NCBI RefSeq assembly: GCF_009846865.1
Contig: NZ_WUWN01000005.1
Location: forward strand, 93,440-157,439
Source of the DNA: Puerhibacterium puerhi
Lineage (GTDB): Bacteria; Actinomycetota; Actinomycetes; Actinomycetales; Cellulomonadaceae
DNA: 64,000 nucleotides
Reading direction: 5' to 3'
Made by a program: the position numbers and the translations under genes. Every line of letters starts with the position of its first letter. Position 1 is the stretch's first letter. Positions 7,262-16,401 of the stretch are shown here, piece by piece. The notes below the pieces were generated by a model that was given only the letters and a program-made list of their open reading frames with translations, was not told the origin of the DNA and did no database searches.

Positions 7262-9550
7262 GTGGCGGGCAGGCAGGACGAGCTGGCGCACGAGCAGGAC
7301 GTGGTCGACACGCTCTACGGCCGGCTGGACGAGCTGCGGCGCAGGGCGCGGCGGCGCCTGGGCGACGTGCGACGCGCGGGACCCTCCGGGTCGCCGCAGA
7401 ACCGGTCGGAGCGCGACGCGTTCGCCACGCTCTACGAGGACCGGGCCGCCCAGCTCGACGCCGTCGAGGACCGGCTCGCGTTCGGCCGCCTCGACCTCGA
7501 GGACGGCACCGCGCGGTACGTCGGGCGCATCGGGCTGGCCGACGACGAGCAGCGCTCGCTGCTCACCGACTGGCGGGCCCCGGCCGCCGAGGCGTTCTAC
7601 CGGGCCACCGCGCTCGCGCCCGCCGGCGTCCGGCGCCGACGGCACCTGGTCACCGCCGGCCGGCGGGTGGTGGGCCTGGAGGACGAGCTGCTCGACCTCG
7701 ACCACGTCGACCCCGACGGCGCCGCGGCCCTGTCCGGCGAGGGCGCCCTGCTGGCCGCGCTCGCCACCCGCCGCACCGGGCGCATGGGCGACATCGTCGC
7801 CACCATCCAGGCCGAGCAGGACCGCATCATCCGCTCCGACCTCACGGGGGCCCTGGTCGTCCAGGGCGGCCCCGGCACGGGAAAGACGGCGGTCGCGCTG
7901 CACCGCGCCGCCTACCTGCTGTACGCCCACCGCCGCGTGCTGGAGCGCTCCGGCGTGCTGCTGGTGGGGCCGTCGCGCTCGTTCCTGCGCTACATCGACC
8001 AGGTGCTGCCCTCGCTCGGCGAGACCGGCGTCGTCTCGACGACCGTGGCCGAGCTGCTGCCCGGGATCCGCGCGACGGCCGTCGACGAGGGACCCGTGGC
8101 CGAGATCAAGGGCCGGCTGCTGTGGGCGGAGGCGATCCGCCGCGCCGTGCGGGCGCGCGAGCGCATCCCGGCGCGGGACGTCCGGTTCCGCCTCGACGGA
8201 CGCGACCTCGTGGTCCGCCGGCGCGACGTGCGCGAGGCGATCGCGCGGGCCCGGCGCACCCACAAGCCGCACAACGAGGCCCGTGCCACCTTCGTGCGGG
8301 ACATGCTGGCCCGGCTCGCCGACCAGTACGCCCGCCTCGAGGGCGGCGAGCTCACGCCCGAGGACCGCGCGGTGGTGCTCGAGGACCTGCGCGCCCACCG
8401 CGACGTGCGGGTCGCCCTCAACCTCGCGTGGTTCCCCATCACGCCCGAGAAGCTCGTGGCCGACCTCTTCGCCAAGCCGCACCGGCTCGCCGAGGCGGCG
8501 CCGGAGCTCACGGAGGACGAGCGCGCCCTGCTGCGCCGCGACCCCGGCGCGCCGTGGACCGAGTCGGACGTGCCGCTGCTGGACGAGGCCGCCGAGCTGC
8601 TGGGCGAGGACGACAGCCTGGCCAAGGCCGAGGCCCGCGCCCGCGCCGCCGAGCGCGCCGCGGAGCTCGAGTACGCCCGGTCAGTGCTCGAGTCCACCGG
8701 CGCGGGCGGCGGCCTCGTCGACGCCGAGACCCTGGCCTCGCGCTTCGAGTCCGGCGGCCCGGTGCTCACCACCGCCGAGCGCGCCGCCGCCGACCGCACC
8801 TGGACCTACGGCCACGTCGTGGTCGACGAGGCGCAGGAGCTGTCGCTGATGGCCTGGCGCATGCTCGTGCGCCGCGTGCCGACGCGGTCGCTGACGATCG
8901 TCGGCGACGTCGCGCAGACCTCCTCCGCCGCCGGCGCCCGCTCGTGGTCGGCAGCCCTGACCCCCGTGCTGCGCGACGGCTGGCGCCTCGAGGAGCTCAC
9001 CGTCAGCTACCGCACGCCCGCGGAGGTGGCCGACACCGCCCAGCGCGTCGCCAAGGCGGCGGGCCTGCCGGTGTCGCCGCTCACCGCCGCGCGCGAGGTG
9101 CCGGACGCGCTGGTCACCGTGCCGGTGCGCAGCGCCGATGACGCCGGCACCGCCGCCGCGACCGGGGCGATCGCGTCCGCGGTCATCGCCGAGGTCGCTG
9201 CGCTCGCCCGCGAGTTCGTCGGCACCGACGGCGCCGGCCGCGTCGCCGTCGTGGCCGCCGACCGCCGCGCGGGCGGCCTGCGCGACGCCGTCGCTCGGGC
9301 CCTGCCGGGCGCGCTCGGCGACGCGGAGGCCGCGCGGCTAGCCGCGCAGCGCCCCGAGGACGCCCAGGTGCCCGTGCTGACGCCGCGCGAGACGAAGGGC
9401 CTGGAGTTCGACGCCGTCGTGCTGGTCGAGCCAGCGGAGGTCGCCGAGGGCGCCGGTGGGTGGTCGGACCTGTACGTCGCCATGACCCGACCCACCCAGC
9501 GCCTGGTGGCGGTGCACGCCCGGCCCCTGCCCGACGGCTTCGCGGGCTGA
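7262..9550 (+). CDS. helR: HelD/HelR-type superfamily 1 helicase (RNA polymerase recycling ATPase)
   Basis: 762 aa, UvrD/Rep-like ATPase. The N-terminus is a charged coiled coil (DELAHEQDVVDTLYGRLDELRRRARRRL) as in HelD proteins that reach into RNA polymerase. Walker A is GGPGTGKT (residues 202-209); VVVDEAQELSLMAWRML is motif II, GDVAQTSS motif III, and LTPRETKGLEFDAVVLV with YVAMTRPTQRL motifs V and VI. The length and the long insert between motifs Ia and II fit the actinobacterial HelD class that dissociates stalled RNA polymerase and, in HelR members, displaces rifamycins. GTG 7262 has GGGGAGG upstream. The exact HelR assignment, rather than generic HelD, is inferred. Confidence 0.75.
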   Translation: MAGRQDELAHEQDVVDTLYGRLDELRRRARRRLGDVRRAGPSGSPQNRSERDAFATLYEDRAAQLDAVEDRLAFGRLDLEDGTARYVGRIGLADDEQRSLLTDWRAPAAEAFYRATALAPAGVRRRRHLVTAGRRVVGLEDELLDLDHVDPDGAAALSGEGALLAALATRRTGRMGDIVATIQAEQDRIIRSDLTGALVVQGGPGTGKTAVALHRAAYLLYAHRRVLERSGVLLVGPSRSFLRYIDQVLPSLGETGVVSTTVAELLPGIRATAVDEGPVAEIKGRLLWAEAIRRAVRARERIPARDVRFRLDGRDLVVRRRDVREAIARARRTHKPHNEARATFVRDMLARLADQYARLEGGELTPEDRAVVLEDLRAHRDVRVALNLAWFPITPEKLVADLFAKPHRLAEAAPELTEDERALLRRDPGAPWTESDVPLLDEAAELLGEDDSLAKAEARARAAERAAELEYARSVLESTGAGGGLVDAETLASRFESGGPVLTTAERAAADRTWTYGHVVVDEAQELSLMAWRMLVRRVPTRSLTIVGDVAQTSSAAGARSWSAALTPVLRDGWRLEELTVSYRTPAEVADTAQRVAKAAGLPVSPLTAAREVPDALVTVPVRSADDAGTAAATGAIASAVIAEVAALAREFVGTDGAGRVAVVAADRRAGGLRDAVARALPGALGDAEAARLAAQRPEDAQVPVLTPRETKGLEFDAVVLVEPAEVAEGAGGWSDLYVAMTRPTQRLVAVHARPLPDGFAG

Positions 9551-9593
9551 GACGGGTTTGTCGCCCGGCGGGCCGAGGGCGCACCATGAGGGC

Positions 9594-10835
9594 GTGCTGC
9601 GTGCCCTTCTGCTGGAGAACGTCCACCCTGTCGCCACCGAGATCCTGCGCGCCTCGGGCTTCGAGGTCGAGACCCGACCCGGGGCCCTCGACGAGGCCGA
9701 GCTGATCGCGGCGCTCGACGGCGTCCACGTCCTCGGGATTCGCTCGAAGACCACGGTGACCCGCAAGGTCCTGGAGAGCTCTCCGGGCCTGCTCGCCGTC
9801 GGCACGTTCTCCATCGGCACCAACCAGATCGACCTGGCGGCCGCGTCGTCCTACGGCGTCGGCGTCTTCAACGCCCCCTACTCGAACACCCGGTCGGTGG
9901 TGGAGCTCGCGCTCGCCGAGGTCATCGCCCTGACGCGCCGCCTCACCGTCCGCGACAAGGCGCTGCACGACGGCGTCTGGGACAAGACGGCGGAGGGCGC
10001 CCACGAGGTGCGCGGGCGCACGCTCGGCATCATCGGCTACGGCAACATCGGCTCGCAGCTGTCGGTGCTGGCCGAGAACCTCGGCATGCGCGTGCTGTTC
10101 TACGACGTCTCCGAGAAGCTCGCGCTCGGCAACGCCCAGCGCGTCGCCACGCTCGAGGAGCTGCTCGAGCGGTCCGACGCCGTGACGATCCACGTCGACG
10201 GGCGCGCCGGGAACGCCGGGCTGTTCGGCGCCGAGGAGTTCGCCCGCATGAAGCCGGGCGCGGTCTTCCTCAACCTCTCGCGCGGCTTCGTCGTCGACGT
10301 CGAGGCGCTGCGGGAGAACATCCTGTCCGGCCACCTCGGCGGCGCCGCGGTCGACGTGTTCCCCAGCGAGCCCAAGAAGCGCGGCGACAGCTTCGACTCC
10401 GAGCTGCGGGGCCTGCCGAACGTCATCCTCACGCCGCACGTCGGCGGCTCGACCGAGGAGGCGCAGGAGGCGATCGGCGAGTTCGTCGCCGGCAAGCTGC
10501 GCGACTACCTGCAGACCGGCTCGACCATGCTCAGCGTCAACCTGCCGAACCTGCAGCTGGGGCGCACCGGCGTGGGTCGCATCGCGCACCTGCACCGCAA
10601 CGTCCCGGGCGTGCTGGCCGCGGTCAACCAGGTCTTCGCGGAGCACGGCGCCAACATCGAGGGCCAGATGCTCGCCACCCGCGGCGAGATCGGCTACGTG
10701 GTCACGGACATCGCGGACGTCACCGAGCGCGGCGCGTCGGTGAAGCTGGCGGCGATGGAGAGCACGATCCGCCTGCGGGTGCTCGACGAGCTGCCGCGCG
10801 AGGAGTACGTCCCCGGGCCGGCCGCCGGCCTCTGA
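9594..10835 (+). CDS. serA: D-3-phosphoglycerate dehydrogenase
   Basis: 413 aa, first step of serine synthesis (3-phosphoglycerate to 3-phosphohydroxypyruvate, NAD-dependent). The NAD fold is GRTLGIIGYGNIGSQLSVLAENLGM, the catalytic region LNLSRGFVVDVEAL (Arg) and ILTPHVGGSTEEAQ (His). A C-terminal ACT domain (HRNVPGVLAAVNQVFAEHGANI) suggests serine feedback. The length fits the short E. coli-like type rather than the about 530-aa form usual in actinobacteria, so a second paralogue elsewhere is possible. GTG 9594 is preferred over TTG 9558: a CACCAT hexamer lies 6 bp upstream and GAGGG is too close for a normal Shine-Dalgarno. Confidence 0.92.
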   Translation: MLRALLLENVHPVATEILRASGFEVETRPGALDEAELIAALDGVHVLGIRSKTTVTRKVLESSPGLLAVGTFSIGTNQIDLAAASSYGVGVFNAPYSNTRSVVELALAEVIALTRRLTVRDKALHDGVWDKTAEGAHEVRGRTLGIIGYGNIGSQLSVLAENLGMRVLFYDVSEKLALGNAQRVATLEELLERSDAVTIHVDGRAGNAGLFGAEEFARMKPGAVFLNLSRGFVVDVEALRENILSGHLGGAAVDVFPSEPKKRGDSFDSELRGLPNVILTPHVGGSTEEAQEAIGEFVAGKLRDYLQTGSTMLSVNLPNLQLGRTGVGRIAHLHRNVPGVLAAVNQVFAEHGANIEGQMLATRGEIGYVVTDIADVTERGASVKLAAMESTIRLRVLDELPREEYVPGPAAGL

Positions 10836-10896
10836 GGCCGCGAGAGGCTGCCCCGGACGGCCGGCCACCCCGCACAGCGGCGTCACCGCGCACGAC

Positions 10897-10929
10897 AGAG
10901 CCCGGCCGGGCTGCACCCGGCCGGGCTCT
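10897..10929. terminator. Bidirectional hairpin between serA and nrdR
   Basis: A perfect 14-bp stem (10897-10910 / 10916-10929) with a 5-nt loop sits between the two convergent gene ends. It is likely a shared terminator. Confidence 0.8.
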
Positions 10930-10978
10930 TCCGCGTCCGTGGGAACCCGGGCGACGCCTCGCCGGGCCCGCGCCGGTT

Positions 10979-11530
10979 TCAGCCGCGCGCCTCGGCCTCG
11001 CGCAGCCCCTCGGCGGCGTCGCCGGCCGCGCCGTCGGCGGCGGCCGGCGCGTCCCCGTCGGCCGCCTGCGCGCGCTCGCGCTCGGCGCGCTCCGCCCGCA
11101 GCGACGTGATCGCGCTCTCGAAGTCCTCGAGCGACTCGAACGCCTGGTAGACGCTGGCGAACCGGAGGTACGCCACCTCGTCCAGCTCGCGCAGCGGCCC
11201 GAGGATCGCGAGCCCGATCTCGTAGGCGTCGATCTCGGCGCTGCCGGCCTGGCGCAGCGTCTCCTCGACCTTCTGGGCCAGCAGCGCGAGGTCGTCCTCG
11301 CTCACCGGCCGTCCCTGGCAGGCCTTGCGGACCCCGGAGACGATCTTGTCGCGGCTGAACGGCTCGGTCGCGCCCGACCGCTTGACGACCGACAGGCTGG
11401 CGGTCTCGATCGTGGTGAAGCGGCGCCCGCAGTTCGGGCACTGGCGACGGCGACGGATGGAGGCGCCGTCGTCGGCCGTGCGCGAGTCGACCACGCGCGA
11501 GTCGGGGTGGCGGCAGAACGGGCAGTGCAT
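10979..11530 (-). CDS. nrdR: Transcriptional repressor NrdR
   Basis: 183 aa. The N-terminal zinc ribbon has [17 protein letters not shown] and [10 protein letters not shown] (four Cys); the ATP-cone starts [24 protein letters not shown]. NrdR senses ATP/dATP and represses ribonucleotide reductase genes. The C-terminal 35 residues are an Ala/Glu-rich extension beyond the usual about 150 aa. It lies 34 bp downstream of the LysM gene on the same strand, so it may share the LexA-controlled promoter upstream of that gene. Such coupling would adjust dNTP supply during DNA damage; this is inference from the layout. Confidence 0.95.
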   Translation of the reverse strand: MHCPFCRHPDSRVVDSRTADDGASIRRRRQCPNCGRRFTTIETASLSVVKRSGATEPFSRDKIVSGVRKACQGRPVSEDDLALLAQKVEETLRQAGSAEIDAYEIGLAILGPLRELDEVAYLRFASVYQAFESLEDFESAITSLRAERAERERAQAADGDAPAAADGAAGDAAEGLREAEARG

Positions 11531-11564
11531 CCCGGCAGACTACCGGAGCGCCGCCCGCCAGGAC

Positions 11565-11951
11565 TCAGTCGACCGGCACCAGGATCGTCTGCCCGACCTG
11601 CAGCGCCGCGCTGCCCAGCTCGTTGAGCTCGCGCAGGTGCGCCACGACGTCGCGCACGTCCTCGCGCGGCCCGGCGATCTCCTGGGCGAAGCCCCACAGG
11701 GTCTCCCCCGGCGCGACCGTGTGCACGCGGACCTCGACCGGGACGCCCGGGCTGCTCGCGAAGGCCTGCGCCCCGAACCCGACGAGCGGCGCGCACGCCA
11801 GCGCCGCGAGGAGCGCCACCACGACCCGCCCGCGGGCGGTGAGGCGCAGGCCGCCGAGACCGAGCAGGCCGCGGGGCGCGGCGGACGCCCGCACGGCGGC
11901 GGACCGGGAGCGCACGGGACGGGCGGCAGGGGCGGCGATCGTGGCGGCCAC
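11565..11951 (-). CDS. LysM membrane protein, likely SOS cell-division suppressor (YneA/DivS/ChiZ-like)
   Basis: 128 aa: a short basic cytoplasmic N-terminus, one membrane helix (VVVALLAALACAPLVGFGAQ) and an extracellular LysM domain (HTVAPGETLWGFAQEIAG ... LQVGQTILVPVD). This architecture, divergent from lexA, matches Bacillus YneA, Corynebacterium DivS and mycobacterial ChiZ (Rv2719c), which delay division after DNA damage. The start GTG 11951 has GGAGG 7 bp upstream; upstream extension is unsupported. Two and a half LexA boxes lie 60-95 bp upstream. The division role is inferred from family and context. Confidence 0.8.
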   Translation of the reverse strand: MAATIAAPAARPVRSRSAAVRASAAPRGLLGLGGLRLTARGRVVVALLAALACAPLVGFGAQAFASSPGVPVEVRVHTVAPGETLWGFAQEIAGPREDVRDVVAHLRELNELGSAALQVGQTILVPVD

Positions 11952-12008
11952 GGTGACCTCCGGGAGTCGTAGGACTGAGCTGACGGTCGGAGCGGGCGCG
12001 CGACCTGG

Positions 12009-12046
12009 TCGAACGCCCGTTCGTTCGAACAACCGTTCGTTCGAAC
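12009..12046 (-). promoter_or_regulatory. Tandem LexA-box array upstream of the LysM gene
   Basis: Two abutting boxes, TCGAACgcccGTTCGT (12009-12024) and TCGAACaaccGTTCGT (12025-12040), are followed by a third half-site TCGAAC (12041-12046). The half-sites repeat at an exact 16-bp period. Each full box differs from TCGAAC-N4-GTTCGA only in the last base. They lie closer to the LysM gene than to lexA. Confidence 0.88.
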
Positions 12047-12089
12047 GCCTGTAGCATCGCACGACCCACCGACATTGTCGAGACTCGCC

Positions 12090-12130
12090 TCGAACACGTG
12101 TTTGATCCGAGGCCTGCGCTGGCCTAGAGT
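12090..12130 (+). promoter_or_regulatory. lexA promoter with LexA autoregulation box
   Basis: A LexA box, TCGAACACGTGTTTGA (12090-12105, one mismatch), overlaps a -35 TTGATC (12102-12107). A -10 TAGAGT (12125-12130) follows after a 17-bp spacer. The lexA start codon is about 113 bp further on. The same -10 sequence occurs at recA. Confidence 0.82.
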
Positions 12131-12243
12131 GGGCGTACGACCAGCACGAACGGTCGGGTCAGCACGAGCGCGCCACCAGGGCCGTACGGCACCAGCGGGC
12201 GGGCGCGCGGCCACGCGGGCCGGCCACGACGACGGGAGAGGTC

Positions 12244-13029
12244 ATGACGGGTCGCACGACCGGCACGGGCGGCGACGCCGCCCCCGCCATCGCGACGGTG
12301 AGCGAGCTGCCCGCGGCGGGCGCCGCCGACCGCCTCACGCCGCGCCAGCGCCGCGTCCTCGAGACGATCCGCACGTCCGTCGAGACGCGCGGCTACCCCC
12401 CGACGATGCGCGAGATCGGCGAGGCGGTCGGCCTGGCCAGCCCGTCGTCCGTCAAGCACCAGCTCACGACTCTCGAGCGCAAGGGCTACCTGCGCCGCGA
12501 CCCGAACCGGCCGCGCGCCATCGAGGTCGTCGACCCCGCCGACCAGGAGCACGGCGCCGCCGAGGCCGGCGGCGAGGCTCGCCCCGCCGCCCCCGCGCCG
12601 ACGGTCACGCCGCTGGTCGCGCAGCTGCCCGGCGCCGACGACGAGCTCGTCTCCGCGCCCTCGTACGTCCCCGTCGTGGGCCGGATCGCCGCCGGCGGCC
12701 CGATCCTCGCCGAGCAGCTCGTCGAGGACGTGTTCCCGCTGCCTCGCCAGCTCGTGGGCGACGGCGAGCTGTTCCTGCTCAAGGTCCAGGGCGACTCGAT
12801 GGTCGACGCCGCGATCTGCGACGGCGACTGGGTGGTGGTGCGCCGCCAGCCGGTGGCGGAGAACGGCGAGGTCGTGGCAGCCATGCTCGACGGCGAGGCG
12901 ACGGTCAAGACCTTCAAGCGCGAGCGCGGCCACCTGTGGCTGCTGCCGCAGAACCCGGCCTACGCCCCGATCCCCGGCGACGAGGCCCAGGTGCTCGGCC
13001 GCGTCGTGGCGGTGCTGCGCAGCCTCTGA
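12244..13029 (+). CDS. lexA: SOS repressor LexA
   Basis: 261 aa. The N-terminal winged helix ([44 protein letters not shown]) binds SOS boxes. The autocleavage site is A150-G151 (RIAAGGPI), with the catalytic Ser185 in GDSMVD and Lys222 in ATVKTF. RecA filament stimulates cleavage, derepressing recA, the HEPN-dinB operon and the LysM gene. The N-terminus is about 25 residues longer than in E. coli, and the linker around residues 98-130 is also long, both usual in actinobacteria. The ATG has a good GGGAGAGG site 3-4 bp upstream. Confidence 0.98.
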   Translation: MTGRTTGTGGDAAPAIATVSELPAAGAADRLTPRQRRVLETIRTSVETRGYPPTMREIGEAVGLASPSSVKHQLTTLERKGYLRRDPNRPRAIEVVDPADQEHGAAEAGGEARPAAPAPTVTPLVAQLPGADDELVSAPSYVPVVGRIAAGGPILAEQLVEDVFPLPRQLVGDGELFLLKVQGDSMVDAAICDGDWVVVRRQPVAENGEVVAAMLDGEATVKTFKRERGHLWLLPQNPAYAPIPGDEAQVLGRVVAVLRSL

Positions 13030-13107
13030 CGGGCACGCCCCCGCTGGGCGCGCCGCCGCGAGCCGGCGTCGAGGTCAGCGGCGGGCCGGCCGCCGGGCGG
13101 CGGCAGG

Positions 13108-14109
13108 TCAGAGGCCGAGCCGTCGCTGCACGGCCCGCATGCTCTCGGCGCTGGCCCGCAGCCCGGCGACCTCGGCGTCCGACAGCGGGACGTCGAGGAT
13201 CTGCGCCACGCCGCCCCGCCCGACCACCGACGGCAGGGAGAGGCACACGCCGTCGATGCCGTGGTGCCCGTCGAGCCGCGACGACACGGTCAGCACGCGC
13301 TGCTCGTCCTTGAGCACCGCCTCGATGATGCGGGTGGCGGCGAGCCCGACGGCATAGTTGGTCGCTCCCTTGCCCGCGATGATCCGGTACGCCGACTGCA
13401 CGACGTCCTGGGCGATCCGCTCGCGCGTCTCGGCGTCGAGCGGTGCGCGTCCCGGCAGGGGCTGCCAGTCCAGCAGCGGCACGCCGCCGATGGTCGCCGA
13501 GCTCCACAGCGCGATCTCCGAGTCCCCGTGCTCACCCGCCACGTACGCGTGCACGTTGCCGACCGCCACCCCGCAGTGCGTCGCCAGGGCCGCACGCAGG
13601 CGCGAGGAGTCCAGCACCGTGCCCGAGCCGAAGACCCGCCCCGCGGGCAGGTCCGAGATCCGCTGAGCCGCGTAGGTGACGACGTCGACCGGGTTGGTGA
13701 CCATGATGTAGACGGCGTCCGGGGCCACCTCGAGCAGACCCGGCAGGATGCCGCGGACGAGCCCGACCGTGGCCTCCGCGAGGTCGGTGCGGGTCTGCCC
13801 GGGCTTCTGCCGCGCGCCGGCGGTGACGACCACGACGTCCGCGCCCCGGCACACCTCGACGTCGTCGGAGCCGTCGATCTGGGCCGGCGGGATGAACATC
13901 GCCCCGTGCCGCAGGTCGAGCACCTCGGCCTCGACCTTCTGCCGGTTGACGTCCAGCAGGGCCACGGAGCGCGCGGTGCCGCGCATGAGCGCCGCGTACG
14001 CGAGCGTGGAGCCCACCGCGCCCGCGCCCACGACGGCGAGCTTGGTGGCGCTGCGGCCGGGCACGGTCTCGGGCAGGAGCCCGGGCGTGATGTCGTCGGG
14101 CAGGGTCAC
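13108..14109 (-). CDS. ldh: L-lactate dehydrogenase
   Basis: 333 aa, NAD-dependent pyruvate/lactate interconversion. The dinucleotide fold is KLAVVGAGAVGSTLAYAAL, substrate contacts are ARQKPGQTR and the active His is in VAGEHGDSE. GARQKPGQ (not the MRKPGM type) and overall layout favour LDH over malate dehydrogenase. GTG 14109 has GAGGAGG about 6 bp upstream and gives the family length; the longer open frame runs back into the helicase gene. It is followed convergently by lexA. Confidence 0.93.
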   Translation of the reverse strand: MTLPDDITPGLLPETVPGRSATKLAVVGAGAVGSTLAYAALMRGTARSVALLDVNRQKVEAEVLDLRHGAMFIPPAQIDGSDDVEVCRGADVVVVTAGARQKPGQTRTDLAEATVGLVRGILPGLLEVAPDAVYIMVTNPVDVVTYAAQRISDLPAGRVFGSGTVLDSSRLRAALATHCGVAVGNVHAYVAGEHGDSEIALWSSATIGGVPLLDWQPLPGRAPLDAETRERIAQDVVQSAYRIIAGKGATNYAVGLAATRIIEAVLKDEQRVLTVSSRLDGHHGIDGVCLSLPSVVGRGGVAQILDVPLSDAEVAGLRASAESMRAVQRRLGL

Positions 14110-14153
14110 GTCGTCCTCCTCGCCGCGCCGGCGGTCCCGGCGCCGCCCCCAGG

Positions 14154-16232
14154 CTAGGTGTCGAGCCTGCGCAGCGCAGCGCGGACGACGGCCGGGTCGG
14201 TGGTCGGCCAGAAGTCGGGCATCGAGCGCGCGAGGAAGGTGCCGTACCGCGCGGTGGCCAGGCGTGGGTCGAGCACGGCCACCACGCCGCGGTCCGCGGC
14301 GCTGCGCACCAGGCGCCCCGCGCCCTGGGCCAGCAGCAGCGCCGCGTGCGTCGCGGACACCTGCATGAAGCCGTTGCCGCCAGCCTGCTCCACGGCCCGG
14401 GCCCGGGCGGACCTCACGGGGTCGTCGGGCCGCGGGAACGGGATGCGGTCGATGAGGACCAGCTGGCAGCTCGGACCGGGCACGTCGACGCCCTGCCACA
14501 GGGACAGGGTGCCGAACAGGCAGGTGCGCGGGTTCTCGGCGAACCGGCGCACGAGGCTCGGGAGCTGGTCGTCGCCCTGGACGAGCACGGGCACGTCGAG
14601 CCGCTCGCGCATCGCCTCGGCCGCGGCCACGGCGGCCCGCCGGGAGGAGAACAGGCCGAGCGTGCGGCCGCCCGCCGCCTCGATCAGCCCGGCGATCTCG
14701 TCGAGCTGGGCGTCGGTCGTCGGCTCACGGCCCGGGGCGGGCAGGTGGCGCGCGACGTACAGGATGCCCTGGCGCGGGTAGTCGAACGGGCTGCCGACGT
14801 CGACGCCGGCCCAGTCGACGGCGCCGTCGTCGCCCGCCCCGCGCCCCAGGCCCAGCGAGCCGGCCACCGCGTCGAACCGGCCGCCCAGGGTGAGCGTGGC
14901 CGAGGTGAACACCCCGGTGGCCTCGCCGAGCAGCCCGGTGCGGATGAGGCCCGCGACGCCGAGCGGGGCGGCGTGCAGCCGCGAGACCCCGTCGCCCCAC
15001 GGCGCCGAGTCGTCGGGCCGCGAGCACCACAGCACGTCGGCGCTGGTGTCCTCGGCGGCCATCCGCTCGGCGACCTCGAACAGCTGCAGCACGGCCGACT
15101 GCGCCATCTTCAGTCCCGGGTCGGGCTGGGCCTGGTTCTGCGCGCCGCCCTCGGGCTTGAGCCTGCTGAGCAGCTCGCGCGCCGCGTCGCGCACCGCCCC
15201 GACCGCCGCGCGCAGGTCGTCGGGCAGGCCCTGCGGGAACCGCTCCGCCGGCACCGTGGCCAGCAGCGACCCGAGCGCCTGCGCGGCGGCGTCCAGGCCG
15301 GTCGTCTCCGTGCCGCCGTGCCGGCGCGCCAGCCGCGCGGCGTGCTCGACGGTCGTCAGGGACAGGTCGACGGTCGCGGCCGCGGTCACGCGGTCGGCGA
15401 GCTCGTGCGCCTCGTCCACGACGACGACGTCGTGCTCCGGCAGCACGTTGGGGTTGCCGGACACGGCGATGCCGAGCATCGCGTGGTTCGTCACGACGAC
15501 GTCGGCGTCGCGGGCCGCCGCACGGGCCCGCTCGGGGAAGCACTGCTCGAGCATCGGGCAGCGCTGGCCCAGGCACTCCAGCGCGGTGACGGACACCTGC
15601 CGCCAGGCCCGGTCGGGCACGCCCGGCACGAGGTCGTCCCGGTCGCCGGTGTCGGTCTCCTGCGCCCAGGCGTGCAGCCGGCGCACGTGGTCGGCCAGGG
15701 TGGCGGGGCCCTCACCGCGCCCGGGCGCGGCGGACGACGCCGCGGGGTGGTCGGTGGCGCCCGCGGCCTCGCCGGGCAGGTCGAACAGCGCCTGCTCCTC
15801 GACGGGGTAGCCGCCGCCGACCTTGTGCAGGCACAGGTAGTTGTGCCAGCCCTTGAGGAGCGCCACCTTCGGGGGCCGCGGCAGGCGCGGGGCGACGGCC
15901 TCGGCGACGAGCGGCAGGTCGCGGGTGATCACCTGCCGCTGCAGCGCCAGGGTGGCCGTGGAGACCACGACGCGCTCGCCCTCGACGACGGCGTGCCGCA
16001 CCGCGGGGACGAGGTAGCCGAGCGACTTGCCGGTGCCCGTGCCGGCCTGGACCAGCAGGTGCTTGCCGGAGCCGATCGACGCCTCGACCTCGAGGGCCAT
16101 GCGGTGCTGGCCGTCGCGCCGCCCGCCGCCGAGCCGGCCGACCGCCAGGTCGAGCAGCTCCTCGACGTCCGGCACCGGTGCGTCGCCTGCCGGTGCGTCC
16201 TCGACCTCGGCCCCGCGCGCGCTCGTGCTCAC
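14154..16232 (-). CDS. dinG: DinG/YoaA-family ATP-dependent DNA helicase
   Basis: 692 aa, superfamily 2 XPD-like 5'-3' helicase. Walker A is QAGTGTGKS (residues 62-70) and motif II is VVVDEAHELADR. Between them four cysteines (YLC, ECLGQRC, EQC) fit the iron-sulfur cluster of this family. C-terminal motifs include LFGTLSLWQGVDVPG, LIDRIPFPRPDDP and QGAGRLVRSAADRG. These helicases resolve R-loops and replication obstacles. The GTG start is preceded by TAGGAT 6 bp upstream and no Shine-Dalgarno, so the mRNA is probably leaderless. No LexA box was seen. Confidence 0.93.
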   Translation of the reverse strand: MSTSARGAEVEDAPAGDAPVPDVEELLDLAVGRLGGGRRDGQHRMALEVEASIGSGKHLLVQAGTGTGKSLGYLVPAVRHAVVEGERVVVSTATLALQRQVITRDLPLVAEAVAPRLPRPPKVALLKGWHNYLCLHKVGGGYPVEEQALFDLPGEAAGATDHPAASSAAPGRGEGPATLADHVRRLHAWAQETDTGDRDDLVPGVPDRAWRQVSVTALECLGQRCPMLEQCFPERARAAARDADVVVTNHAMLGIAVSGNPNVLPEHDVVVVDEAHELADRVTAAATVDLSLTTVEHAARLARRHGGTETTGLDAAAQALGSLLATVPAERFPQGLPDDLRAAVGAVRDAARELLSRLKPEGGAQNQAQPDPGLKMAQSAVLQLFEVAERMAAEDTSADVLWCSRPDDSAPWGDGVSRLHAAPLGVAGLIRTGLLGEATGVFTSATLTLGGRFDAVAGSLGLGRGAGDDGAVDWAGVDVGSPFDYPRQGILYVARHLPAPGREPTTDAQLDEIAGLIEAAGGRTLGLFSSRRAAVAAAEAMRERLDVPVLVQGDDQLPSLVRRFAENPRTCLFGTLSLWQGVDVPGPSCQLVLIDRIPFPRPDDPVRSARARAVEQAGGNGFMQVSATHAALLLAQGAGRLVRSAADRGVVAVLDPRLATARYGTFLARSMPDFWPTTDPAVVRAALRRLDT

Positions 16233-16238
16233 CGGTCG

Positions 16239-16244
16239 ATCCTA
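16239..16244 (-). promoter_or_regulatory. -10 hexamer of leaderless dinG
   Basis: TAGGAT on the minus strand, 6 bp before the GTG start at 16232. Confidence 0.6.
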
Positions 16245-16314
16245 CGGGGGCGGTCCCACCCGCCGGGCGCGCCTGTGGACGCCGCGGTCCCGACGGACGC
16301 CCGACGGACGCACG

Positions 16315-16354
16315 ACGGCCCCCGCACCCGGTGCGGACCGGGTGCGGGGGCCGT
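16315..16354 (-). terminator. Hairpin downstream of hflX
   Basis: A perfect 17-bp stem (16315-16331 / 16338-16354) with a 6-nt loop follows the hflX stop. It separates hflX from dinG on the same strand, which agrees with dinG having its own promoter. Confidence 0.8.
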
Positions 16355-16401
16355 CGCAGGTCGTACCGGCCACCGCGACGGGCGACCGGGCGGCGACCAG
16401 G

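Noticed and set aside
14154..16300. SOS box for dinG
   Set aside because: No GAAC-N4-GTTC sequence lies upstream of the gene despite its name.
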